Below are positions 38,209 to 46,403 of a DNA stretch of 64,000 nucleotides, piece by piece. This stretch comes from Echinicola soli (GTDB lineage: Bacteria > Bacteroidota > Bacteroidia > Cytophagales > Cyclobacteriaceae), in assembly GCF_006575665.1 (NCBI RefSeq), contig NZ_CP041253.1:5025501-5089500 (forward strand), read 5' to 3'. How positions within the stretch are numbered: position 1 is the stretch's first letter; each line of letters begins with the position of its first letter. The notes below the pieces were generated by a model that made no database searches, was not told the DNA's origin, and saw only the letters and a list, made by a program, of their open reading frames with translations. The translations under genes were made by a program, and so were the position numbers.

Positions 38209-39423
38209 ATGAAAATACTCTATATCAATTCACTTTACGCCCCTGACATTCGAGGTGGAGCAGAACTTTCGCTTAAACTTCTGGTGGAAGGTATGCAGTC
38301 CAGGGGAGTTGATGTAGCGGTATTGTCGATGGTAGAGGACGGCGGCTTGCGCTCATCCACTGTAGACGGTGTAAGGGTTTATCGCGCGGGCCTTAAAAAC
38401 AGGTACTGGCCGTATGGCACTGCCCAGCCTCCCGCCTACCAGCGGCTGCTTTGGCATGTCAAGGACCGGGAAAACCGGGACATGGCCGCCTACGTGCAGG
38501 AAGTCCTGGAAGAGGAACAACCTGACTTGGTTTCCTGTCATAACCTGGCCGGTTGGTCCATAGCGGTCTGGGATGAAATCCACGTCCGGGGCATTCCCAT
38601 TGTCCAGGTACTCCACGATCTTTACCTGTTGTGCCCCAACAGCAATATGTACAAAAACGACACCGCCTGCAAGGGCATTTGCATGGAATGCAGGCTCTTG
38701 CGGCTTCATCATCAACGAAAATCCGCCCAGGTAGACGCGGTGGTGGGTATCAGCCAGAGCATCCTGCAGCGGTTTATCGACGAGAATTACTTTGCGAACG
38801 CCACCACCCAGGTCATCCACAATACCCGGCAGATCCCCAATCCGGGTCCTGCCAGGACCAGAGTGGAGGGCAGTCCCCTGCGTCTTGGGTATTTGGGCAC
38901 CCTGTCCAAGATCAAAGGCATCGAATGGCTGATCGAAACGGTCAAGCAGTTGGATTTCCCTGTCCATCTCCGCATTGCCGGCAAGGGCAAAGAAACCTAC
39001 CAAGCATACCTTGCCTCGATCAGTGAGGGATACCCCAATATTGAATTCATGGGCTATACAAAACCGAGCGAACTGTTCCCGGAAATTGACGTGCTCGTGG
39101 TTCCGTCCCTTTGGGAAGAGCCTTTGGGCATGGTGGCCATCGAGGCACTTGGCCACCATGTTCCTGTAGTGGCCAACAAGGCAGGAGGGCTGAAGGAAAC
39201 GGTCAAAGAAGGGATAAACGGGCTCTTTTGTGATGCCGACCGCCCCGGTTCCTTGGCCGGTGCCCTGGAAAGGCTTTTCACCAACCCAACGGATTACAAC
39301 CGGCTGAGTGCCCAAGCCCGTGAGTCGGTCGCTGCCATTTTGGACAAAGACAGGATGCTGGATGCCTATCAACAGGTCTTGGAAGCAACATTGACAAAAG
39401 ACACCATAAAACCCCACCGATAG
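38209..39423 (+). CDS. Family 4 glycosyltransferase
   Basis: A 404-residue GT-B transferase. The ATG at 38209 (MKILYINSLYAPDIRGGAEL) is preferred over an earlier in-frame start, as it places the glycine-rich loop right at the N terminus. A cysteine cluster (LLCPNSNMY ... CKGICMECRLL, about residues 140-165) is characteristic of a GT4 subgroup. The C-terminal donor domain has LRLGYLGTLSKIKGIEWLIE and the EX7E motif in WEEPLGMVAIEALGHHVPVV. The stop is directly followed by the polymerase start codon. Confidence 0.9.
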   Translation: MKILYINSLYAPDIRGGAELSLKLLVEGMQSRGVDVAVLSMVEDGGLRSSTVDGVRVYRAGLKNRYWPYGTAQPPAYQRLLWHVKDRENRDMAAYVQEVLEEEQPDLVSCHNLAGWSIAVWDEIHVRGIPIVQVLHDLYLLCPNSNMYKNDTACKGICMECRLLRLHHQRKSAQVDAVVGISQSILQRFIDENYFANATTQVIHNTRQIPNPGPARTRVEGSPLRLGYLGTLSKIKGIEWLIETVKQLDFPVHLRIAGKGKETYQAYLASISEGYPNIEFMGYTKPSELFPEIDVLVVPSLWEEPLGMVAIEALGHHVPVVANKAGGLKETVKEGINGLFCDADRPGSLAGALERLFTNPTDYNRLSAQARESVAAILDKDRMLDAYQQVLEATLTKDTIKPHR

Positions 39424-40662
39424 ATGGCGACGACCCTGCAGCAACAAAACAGTGCCCTGCCCCTGCCTGTCCTGGAATGGAAGGACGTTCAGCTTTCGGA
39501 GCTGGTATTCTGCATGGCCATTGCGGCGACCTGCCTGCCCATCAAGGTCTACCCGGCCCTGTTCCTGGTCTCCGCAGGATTTTCCTATATCGAATCTGGC
39601 AAAAAGTATGTGGCCCCCTGGGTAATCGGCCTTGGAGTGTTCAGTCTTTACGCACTGATCAGCTTCTTTCAGGTATATGAAGGACAGGCTGCCCTGGTCA
39701 CGGGGATAACCAAACTGATCATCAATTTTGCCTTTTTGTACTGCTCGTTCAACTGGCTTGCCCAGCGGAACAACCAAAACTTGCTGTACCTATTGGACAT
39801 CACCTTACATGTGGTCTTTGCCCTGCTGCTGTTGCAGCTGTTGGTATACCACGAGGCCCTTCATTTTCGACTGATTGCCGGTAGCAGTTCCTCTGGACAA
39901 GCCAGTATGCTCTATGATCCGCAGCTGTTCTTTTGGGGATTGGCCGACAAGAACATGCTTGGCGCCCGCATTGCCCTGCTGGGGTTTCTGTATATCCTGG
40001 TCCCGGTTATCCGCTACCGACGGGTCGCCCTTTGGAGGATCGGGTTTATTTTCCTGCTTGCCTATCTGTCCCTTTCCAGGACCCCAATAGTGGCCCTGTT
40101 GATCGGCTGTGGTTACCTGCTCTGGACGGTACTCTCCAAAAAGCACCGCATTGTCATGTTGGTAGCCCTGGCAGTCCTTGTGCCCATTGTCCTCCAAAAG
40201 GTCATCCGTGTGGACGAACTTACTGCCTCGAACGACGGCATGGGCGTGCGGTTGGTCTACTGGCAGGCATTCTTCTCCCATATTGCTGATATTTCGCCCT
40301 GGGGCAATGGCTTTATGAAGGCTCCCTCCTTTCTGAACCAATATGCCCAATTTTACCATGGTGAGCCACATATCCACAATACCTTTATGTCCTGCTATTT
40401 GGAGCTGGGCATTATCGGGCTGGCGTCGTTTGTGCTGTTCTTGGCAGGCTATGCCCAGTCTTGTTTTATCATAAATACCCACATCCATTTCTGGGTAGCA
40501 TGCTTTTTGCCACTACTTGCCATCATGTGCATTCTCTATTCGGGATACGATAATGATATCGTGATGTACCTTGTCCTGCTGGTGCCATTGGGCACATGCC
40601 GGGACAATCTCCCTTTTAGCGATGTAAACATTGGGTTATGGAACAAAAAAGAAAAGTATTGA
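39424..40662 (+). CDS. O-antigen polymerase/ligase-like membrane protein (Wzy)
   Basis: A 412-residue membrane protein with about ten hydrophobic helices and one large periplasmic loop (about residues 265-320) containing VRLVYWQAFFSHIADISPWG and HIHNTFMSCYLELGIIGLAS, the O-antigen ligase/polymerase pattern. It probably joins flipped repeat units into the polymer. The ATG follows the previous stop codon without any gap, and the gene overlaps the next transferase gene by 25 bases. The sequence alone does not separate polymerase from ligase; the Wzx-containing cluster favours polymerase. Confidence 0.85.
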   Translation: MATTLQQQNSALPLPVLEWKDVQLSELVFCMAIAATCLPIKVYPALFLVSAGFSYIESGKKYVAPWVIGLGVFSLYALISFFQVYEGQAALVTGITKLIINFAFLYCSFNWLAQRNNQNLLYLLDITLHVVFALLLLQLLVYHEALHFRLIAGSSSSGQASMLYDPQLFFWGLADKNMLGARIALLGFLYILVPVIRYRRVALWRIGFIFLLAYLSLSRTPIVALLIGCGYLLWTVLSKKHRIVMLVALAVLVPIVLQKVIRVDELTASNDGMGVRLVYWQAFFSHIADISPWGNGFMKAPSFLNQYAQFYHGEPHIHNTFMSCYLELGIIGLASFVLFLAGYAQSCFIINTHIHFWVACFLPLLAIMCILYSGYDNDIVMYLVLLVPLGTCRDNLPFSDVNIGLWNKKEKY

Positions 40663-41630
40663 TCGACGGCCGCTGGGCCGGGGATACGGGGATCGGAAGG
40701 CTTTTCCGGGAAGTCATGCAGGCTGCCCCCCAGCAGGTGGACTGTCATTATATACAGACCAAAGCAGGGTTGGGCAATATGTTTTCCCCTGTTTCCCTTG
40801 CCAGGGACATTGCCAGGTCAGATGGTGAAATTTTCTACAGTCCCTCTTTTATGCCGCCCCTATATTCGAAAATGCCTTATGTTTTTACCGTCCATGACCT
40901 CATGCACCTGTTTTATTATTCTACCATGCACCGGATATATTACAGGCAGGTCATTGCCCGGCTTGCCACACGGGCCAAACAGGTCATCACCGTTTCACAT
41001 TTCAGCAAAGCGCAGTTGGTCAGCCTGTTGGGCATTCCTGAAGAGCTGGTCACGGTCATCTATAATGGCGTAGACGATCATTTTCTGGCCAACCAAGAAG
41101 CCTCTTCCCTTGGTCGTCCCTATTTCCTATATATTGGCAACCGCCGGGCCAATAAAAACCTGCCGGCCATGCTGGAAGCCTTTGCCCATGCACACATCCC
41201 CAAGGATTATGTCTTTGCACTGAGCGGGAAGTCCGATCCGCAGCTCAATGCGCTGATCCAAGACCTGGGGATTGAAAAAAGGGTGCAGTTTTTGGGGTAT
41301 ATTCCAGAGGAGGAGCTCCCGAAGGTTTATAAGGGAGCCTATGCCACGCTGTTTGTTTCAAAAATGGAAGGCTTTGGACTGCCCGTCTTGGAGTCCATGG
41401 CATCAGGGACACCTGTACTCACCTCTACAAAAAGTTCCTTGCCCGAAATCGCCGGCGGGGCCGCACTATGCGCCAATCCTGCCGATATCCTGGATATCCA
41501 GCAGGGTATCGAGCGGCTTGTAAGCGACCAAGGTATGTACGAGGGGTTTGTCGAGAGGGGGCTAAAACGGGCACGGCAATTTCCTTGGAGCCGCACAGCA
41601 GAACAAACCTGGAAGTTGATACTTTCGTGA
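40638..41630 (+). CDS. Family 4 glycosyltransferase (mannosyltransferase-like)
   Basis: A 330-residue GT-B enzyme that is short at its N terminus, as in the WbaZ/mannosyltransferase-like subgroup. It opens with KVLIDGRWAGDTGIGRLFRE, has the acceptor-domain PYVFTVHDLMHLFYY and VITVSHFSKAQLV, and ends with the donor domain (YFLYIGNRRANKNLPAMLEA) and EX7E motif in SKMEGFGLPVLESMASGTPV. The 25-base overlap with the polymerase gene shows translational coupling. It is followed by a 220-base gap. Confidence 0.9.
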   Translation: MEQKRKVLIDGRWAGDTGIGRLFREVMQAAPQQVDCHYIQTKAGLGNMFSPVSLARDIARSDGEIFYSPSFMPPLYSKMPYVFTVHDLMHLFYYSTMHRIYYRQVIARLATRAKQVITVSHFSKAQLVSLLGIPEELVTVIYNGVDDHFLANQEASSLGRPYFLYIGNRRANKNLPAMLEAFAHAHIPKDYVFALSGKSDPQLNALIQDLGIEKRVQFLGYIPEEELPKVYKGAYATLFVSKMEGFGLPVLESMASGTPVLTSTKSSLPEIAGGAALCANPADILDIQQGIERLVSDQGMYEGFVERGLKRARQFPWSRTAEQTWKLILS

Positions 41631-41853
41631 AACAATTGAAAGGTTGTCGTGTAAAAGGTAATTGGATGCGGACTGGACGAACAAAGCTGTTCATTGGCAG
41701 GGAAAGTTGCCGAAGTACAAACACCGATTATCTGGAATCCGTAATTTTAAGGGATTTACAAAAAAACAACGTCACCTGCATAAGCAGCTGACAATCTTTA
41801 TTATAACAAGCGTAACAAGCACTATAACCAACTATTATTGAAAAGGGTTTACC

Positions 41854-43581
41854 ATGCCACAAAAAATAAAAACGCATACCATAACGTATTACCTGGTCAC
41901 CGCCCTGCTGCTGATCTGCGGTAGCGTATCGGGCCAGGCTACCTCCTTGGAGCCTTCAAAGACAACGGTGTGGAACGTAAAGGACCACCACGCCCAGGGC
42001 GATGGGCAGACCGATGATACCGGAGCCATCCAACAGACTATCGGAATGGCCAGTGCCGGGGACACGGTCTGGATTCCGGAAGGCACCTATAGGGTCAGGG
42101 CATTGGGCCTGCGGTCGGGCGTGCACATCAAGGCAGATGGCACCCTGGTGCAACAATTGGACAGCACGCAGGAATTCACCAACGGGCACCAGAACTCCTC
42201 GGCGCCACTTTTCCGGGGCAAGGACATTTCGAACGTCTCCATTTCCCTAAATGCCCAAGCCCTCCATGAAGCCATTTACCTGAGCGGCAGCCGAAACGTC
42301 ACCATTTACGACTCCCATTTGAGCGGTGACAGCACCAAGTTCCGCTCCTTTTCCGGGATATTGCTTTACAAGTGCGCAAACATTAGCATTGGGCAGACCT
42401 CAGTCATGGGCTTTGGCACCGACAGGCGGCACACAGACAGTTACCAACCCGGAACGGGCATCAGGATATTGGAAAGCAAAGAAGTCACTATCCAGGAATC
42501 TACCATCCGTAAAAACGGGGAAAACGGGATTTTCATCCATGCAAGCCCCGATATTACGGTATTCCACTCTGATATCAGCTACAACGGCATGAGCGGCATC
42601 CAAGTGGCCTTTGGTACTTCAGGGGTGGAAAAAAATTACCGTTTTGAAAACAATACGTTCCACTGCAATGCCAGTGATGCGGTGGATATCAACAACCGTG
42701 GCCCCAAGGGCCCGCAGGCCATCCATGCGGCCATCATCAACAACGATAGCAGGGACAATGGCTTTGTGGACGGAAAATCCACTCCCGACGGCTCGGGTAT
42801 TGCCACCCTGGTCAATGTTTCTGATGTGGAGGTGATCGCCAACCAGGCCAAGGGAAACAACCGCCCGGCCATTTATATGGAAGATTGCGGCGAAATACTG
42901 GTCAAGGACAATGTGGCCGACAACCAAGTGGAGCTCGTCGGCGGACTTAAACAACTGAACATGCTGTCCAATGTATTTTCCAACGTGACCTTTATCGATA
43001 ACGTGCATGCCCAATATATCTGTATGGAAAACAACCAGCTGACCACCCTTCACCTGCCCAATGGCATACGCGTCGATTCGCTTTTGATCAACGAAAACGA
43101 GCTGGCCAATGCATCGATCAACATCAACCTTCTCGGGAACATCGAGCTGTTGGGCAACCGCATCGTCAACGAGGGCAAAAACCCTACCCTGCTGCTGGTA
43201 AAAGCCGATGGGATCCGGATAGCAAACAACCATATTTTAAGCCACCGCGCCCCTGCCCTGACCATCCACGCCTCTGCAAAGGACGTGCTGGTCAAAGAAA
43301 ACACCATCCGCTCGGCCAATACCTGCATTATAGACCAAGGAGCCGTCAACCTTCGGATCGAAGGCAATAAGCTCACTGCCCTGGAAACAGGCAGCCATTA
43401 TTTTACCCTTAGAAGCAAAAACCCACAGAACCTCCAGCTTACCGGAAACGAGCATACAGGAAAGGAAGAATATCCGGTAATTTTTATGGAAGGAAAGGGC
43501 ACTGCCCGACTGAATGCGGAAAAGATCATCCGGGGCACCACAGAATTTGGAGAAATAAAAGTAGCCACCAGCAACCTTTAA
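41854..43581 (+). CDS. Secreted right-handed beta-helix protein
   Basis: A 575-residue exported protein. A signal peptide (TYYLVTALLLICGSVSGQA) is followed by the N-terminal cap of pectate-lyase-3-like proteins (DGQTDDTGAIQQTIGMASAG) and then many parallel beta-helix turns of 20-25 residues with Asn ladders, such as VTIQESTIRKNGENGIFIHA and VEVIANQAKGNNRPAIYMED. No catalytic set of a known lyase or epimerase family was recognised with certainty. Embedded among glycosyltransferase genes, it may modify, cleave or bind the exopolysaccharide in the periplasm, like alginate epimerases or lyases in other clusters (inference). Confidence 0.8.
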   Translation: MPQKIKTHTITYYLVTALLLICGSVSGQATSLEPSKTTVWNVKDHHAQGDGQTDDTGAIQQTIGMASAGDTVWIPEGTYRVRALGLRSGVHIKADGTLVQQLDSTQEFTNGHQNSSAPLFRGKDISNVSISLNAQALHEAIYLSGSRNVTIYDSHLSGDSTKFRSFSGILLYKCANISIGQTSVMGFGTDRRHTDSYQPGTGIRILESKEVTIQESTIRKNGENGIFIHASPDITVFHSDISYNGMSGIQVAFGTSGVEKNYRFENNTFHCNASDAVDINNRGPKGPQAIHAAIINNDSRDNGFVDGKSTPDGSGIATLVNVSDVEVIANQAKGNNRPAIYMEDCGEILVKDNVADNQVELVGGLKQLNMLSNVFSNVTFIDNVHAQYICMENNQLTTLHLPNGIRVDSLLINENELANASININLLGNIELLGNRIVNEGKNPTLLLVKADGIRIANNHILSHRAPALTIHASAKDVLVKENTIRSANTCIIDQGAVNLRIEGNKLTALETGSHYFTLRSKNPQNLQLTGNEHTGKEEYPVIFMEGKGTARLNAEKIIRGTTEFGEIKVATSNL

Positions 43582-43592
43582 TGTAACACTGC

Positions 43593-44513
43593 ATGAAAAC
43601 CAACCTTTTTATTCCCACGCTAAATGCCGGAAAAAAATGGCATGAGGCATTGGAGCAGCTTACTTCCCAGGCCCTTCCTTTGCACCGCAAGGTGATCATC
43701 GACTCGGGATCCACCGACGGCACACTGGATGATCCATTATTGAAGGATTTTGATGTGATCTCCATTGACAAAAAGGATTTTGACCATGGGGGCACTCGGC
43801 AAATGGCAGTGGAAAAGTTTCCGGATGCGGAAATCTTTATCTTTTTGACCCAGGATGCCATCCCTGCAGGCCCCTATGCCCTATCCGTACTGGTAGCGGC
43901 GCTGGAAAACAACCCAAAACTCGGCATGGCCTACGGCAGGCAGCTCCCCCACCATGGCGCCACCACCCTTGAGTCCCATGCCAGGCTCTTTAATTATCCA
44001 AAAAAAAGCGAGGTACGAAGCCTGGAGGACCGGCACCGGTACGGCATCAAGACCATTTCATGTTCCAATTCCTTTGCCGCCTATCGTAAAACGGCCTTTT
44101 TCGACGCAGGGGGATTCCCCAGGGGACTCATCCTTGGCGAGGATGCCTATATTGCGGGTAAAATGTTGCTTAAGGGATGGGAAATGGCCTATATCGCCAA
44201 TGCCCAGGTCCACCATTCCCATGATTATACGGTTAGCGAGGAGTTCAAACGGTATTTTGATATCGGGGTATTCCATGCGGACAGTGCCTGGATCTTTGAT
44301 CATTTTGGTCGTGCCGAAGGACGTGGACTGGAATACCTCCAATCAGAAATTGCCCATGTCCTCAAACACGACCCCAAGGTCCTGCCCAAATCCATTGGCT
44401 CGCTATTTGCCAAGTGGAGCGGCTACAAAATAGGCCTGATGTACAAGGGGTTACCAACATCTTTTAACAAATTTTTATCCATGCACAAGCACTTTTGGCA
44501 TTCCACACAGTGA
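43593..44513 (+). CDS. Family 2 glycosyltransferase (rhamnosyltransferase-like)
   Basis: A 306-residue GT-A enzyme resembling RfbF/RfbN rhamnosyltransferases. Motifs in order: NLFIPTLNAGKKWHEALEQL, VIIDSGSTDGTLDD, IFIFLTQDAIPAGPYALSVL (DxA motif near residue 90), the YGRQLPHHGATTLESHARLF segment, and GLILGEDAYIAGKMLLKGW with the ED catalytic base. It lies 11 bases after the beta-helix gene, so the two are cotranscribed. Rhamnose as donor is a family-level guess. Confidence 0.88.
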   Translation: MKTNLFIPTLNAGKKWHEALEQLTSQALPLHRKVIIDSGSTDGTLDDPLLKDFDVISIDKKDFDHGGTRQMAVEKFPDAEIFIFLTQDAIPAGPYALSVLVAALENNPKLGMAYGRQLPHHGATTLESHARLFNYPKKSEVRSLEDRHRYGIKTISCSNSFAAYRKTAFFDAGGFPRGLILGEDAYIAGKMLLKGWEMAYIANAQVHHSHDYTVSEEFKRYFDIGVFHADSAWIFDHFGRAEGRGLEYLQSEIAHVLKHDPKVLPKSIGSLFAKWSGYKIGLMYKGLPTSFNKFLSMHKHFWHSTQ

Positions 44514-44651
44514 GTAAGCCTTCCCCAAACAAGTGCCACAAAATCAGGGTTTAAAGCTAATTAGCTGCTGTTTTGAGGGCGATCCATCGCTTGGCATATA
44601 TGTTGGCTTATGTTAGTCAGGTTTAATTTACTGACTAAATCAAGTAATAAG

Positions 44652-45371
44652 ATGGCTAATCATAATCAAGAAATAATTTACACCAGGACGCTGACCACGA
44701 CAGCAGCAATTCCTGATCTTTTTACGCTTTCGGACATGATCACCAGGGACCGTCTCCAAAACGGGATCCTGAACATGCAGATGGACAGTACTACCAAGAT
44801 CATGAAAAGGATGTTTGACATCTTTTTCTCTGCCATGGTACTGATCTTGGGCGCTCCGGTATATTTGGCCCTTATGGCCATCACCAAGCTTACCTCCAAA
44901 GGACCGATCTTCTACAAACAAGAACGTATTGGCGAAAATGCAAAGCCTTTTGAGATCTACAAGTTCAGGAGTATGTATACCGATGCGGAAAAAAACGGCC
45001 CGCAGCTTACCAGTGGCAATGATCCCAGGGTCACCAAGTGGGGCAATTTTATGCGTAAAACCCACTTGGACGAAATTCCCCAGTTCTATAATGTACTGAA
45101 GGGCGACATGTCCATCGTGGGGCCACGACCGGAAAGGGAGCACTTTATCAATCAGATCGTCAGTGTATCCCCTAGTTACAAAAAGCTACAGGGCATCAAA
45201 CCGGGCATTACCTCCATTGGCCAGGTGTATTTTGGCTATGCCGAGACCGTACAGGAAATGGTCGAACGGATGAAGTACGACCTGCTGTACCTTACAGGTG
45301 TCAATCTTAGGACAGATATGTACATCATCTACCAAACCGTGAAGGTCATGATAAACGGTAAAGGCCAATAA
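44652..45371 (+). CDS. Undecaprenyl-phosphate sugar phosphotransferase (initiating)
   Basis: A 239-residue monotopic membrane enzyme that loads the first sugar-1-phosphate onto undecaprenyl phosphate. It has an N-terminal extension of about 50 residues, one membrane-dipping helix (MKRMFDIFFSAMVLILGAP), and the full set of family motifs: FEIYKFRSMYTDAEKNGPQL, RKTHLDEIPQFYNVLKGDMS with the catalytic Asp-Glu, SIVGPRPEREHF and GITSIGQVYFGY. The four-helix N-terminal domain of WcaJ-type enzymes is missing, so it belongs to the short PglC/PssY-like kind. The ATG at 44652 is chosen; the frame is open 42 bases further. Unusually, this initiating gene lies at the 3' end of the cluster. Confidence 0.9.
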   Translation: MANHNQEIIYTRTLTTTAAIPDLFTLSDMITRDRLQNGILNMQMDSTTKIMKRMFDIFFSAMVLILGAPVYLALMAITKLTSKGPIFYKQERIGENAKPFEIYKFRSMYTDAEKNGPQLTSGNDPRVTKWGNFMRKTHLDEIPQFYNVLKGDMSIVGPRPEREHFINQIVSVSPSYKKLQGIKPGITSIGQVYFGYAETVQEMVERMKYDLLYLTGVNLRTDMYIIYQTVKVMINGKGQ

Positions 45372-45412
45372 TGAAAAAACAAACTGACCATTATACATAA
45401 ACCACAGCCTGA

Positions 45413-45513
45413 CCGGGTCGTCTTCCTCTGGATTATCCCATTTCTGCTACAATCCAACATCGCTAATAACTGTTTGAAAGGGGATATGAGGAAGACGACC
45501 CGGTTTATTTTTT
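45413..45513 (+). terminator. Long-loop terminator closing the exopolysaccharide cluster
   Basis: Perfect 16-base arms at 45413-45428 and 45488-45503 (G+C-rich) are separated by a 59-base loop, and TTTATTTTTT follows (45504-45513). The T run and position 40 bases after the last gene indicate a terminator; the very long loop is unusual. Confidence 0.75.
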
Positions 45514-45594
45514 ACTAAATTGCCACGACTTCTCTTTGATATGGCTAAACCCCACTATTATAAAACTTGATGCCAACTCGATTTATGTGTTCAA

Positions 45595-45855
45595 TTAAGT
45601 CTTTTCACCGATCCTATTATAACCGACTATATCAAACTTATATGGGATCATAAGATCTTCCAGCTCTATTGGTATATCCAGTATGTCCAATGTCAGTTCT
45701 TTTCCTTTAAGGGCAATGTCAATATCAGAACCATTTTTGTAGTCCCCCTTTGCTCTTGAGCCAAATAAAACTGCACAAAGTATTTTAGGATGCCTTTTGA
45801 ACACTGCATTTATAGCATCGGGTTCAGCATCGGTCAGTCCCGTATCTTTATTCAT
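45595..45855 (-). CDS. Nucleotidyltransferase (MNT type), C terminus lost by frameshift
   Basis: A small minimal-nucleotidyltransferase-like protein of 86 residues from the ATG at 45855 (a TTG six bases earlier is possible). The catalytic core is intact: LFGSRAKGDYKNGSDIDIAL with GSxAxG and DxD. The protein stops soon after DIVGYN at a TAA (45597-45595). If one T is added just before that stop, the frame continues as a family-typical end (IEHINRVGIKFYNSGV) to a TAG at 45547-45545. A one-base deletion has therefore probably removed about 17 residues. Partners of this family act with HEPN-like substrate-binding proteins, some as toxin-antitoxin pairs; such a partner gene lies directly upstream but is itself broken. 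Confidence 0.75.
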   Translation of the reverse strand: MNKDTGLTDAEPDAINAVFKRHPKILCAVLFGSRAKGDYKNGSDIDIALKGKELTLDILDIPIELEDLMIPYKFDIVGYNRIGEKT

Positions 45856-45861
45856 TTCCAA

Positions 45862-46287
45862 CTATTCCCCCTGATTACCAGTTCTTTCCTCTTCAAGTTT
45901 TATATCAAGCTCCTGAAGAAGCCTAACATACTCGGACTTTATTCCTTCCACTATTTTATGGGCCGTCTTATCATGATAGGTATGGCTAGTTAGCTTCCTG
46001 CTTTTTTGCATTCTTGCCCATCCTTTGCCATCAGAAATATACCCATATGAGAAGCATTGCTCCATAACGGGTTTTGGCCCGGTTATCCCTTGATAACCTT
46101 TATGCACCACTAAGTCCTGCAATGTTTTCTACCCCGGTTCATAGGTGTATTCAAAAGCCTTGATCAAACCTTGTTCTTCCATTTCATTCAATGGTTCATG
46201 GTTCACAAACTTTTCCAATTGCCTAGATGCTTTCTTAAAGTTAGCATATCACTGTACCCACCTGATATCCTTGTTATCATTTCCCAT
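45862..46287 (-). pseudogene. Nucleotidyltransferase substrate-binding (HI0074/HEPN-like) pseudogene
   Basis: Read on the minus strand from the ATG at 46287, the frame encodes an HI0074-like protein of 141 codons (DIRWVQ, YANFKKASRQLEKF, LIKAFEYTYE, KTLQDLVVHKGYQG, YISDGKGWARMQKSRKLTSH, TYHDKTAHKIVEGIKSEY) but is broken by two in-frame stops: TGA at 46251-46249, where the family usually has Arg, and TAG at 46131-46129, where Trp is expected (a TGG to TAG change). The frame itself is not shifted. The 3' part could still be expressed from the TTG at 46122 as 86 residues but would lack the N-terminal helices. It ends next to the nucleotidyltransferase gene. Confidence 0.82.
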
Positions 46288-46403
46288 AATGCTATTATAG
46301 TGGGATTGTAGGTCCAATGTTAAAGATACACTTGGAATATATTGGTACATCACCATACTGCCCCTTAAGAAAAACCATTAAATGCCTGAACAGGTGACAA
46401 GGA

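Noticed and set aside
38353..39777. 474-codon open frame on the minus strand across two cluster genes
   Set aside because: It lies antisense to a family 4 glycosyltransferase and the polymerase gene, both strongly supported; the composition (many Gly, Gln, His, Asp) is that of a shadow frame.
45413..45503. Inverted repeat considered as an invertible promoter of the exopolysaccharide locus
   Set aside because: It lies at the 3' end of the cluster, is followed by a T run, and no recombinase gene is nearby; a terminator explains it better.
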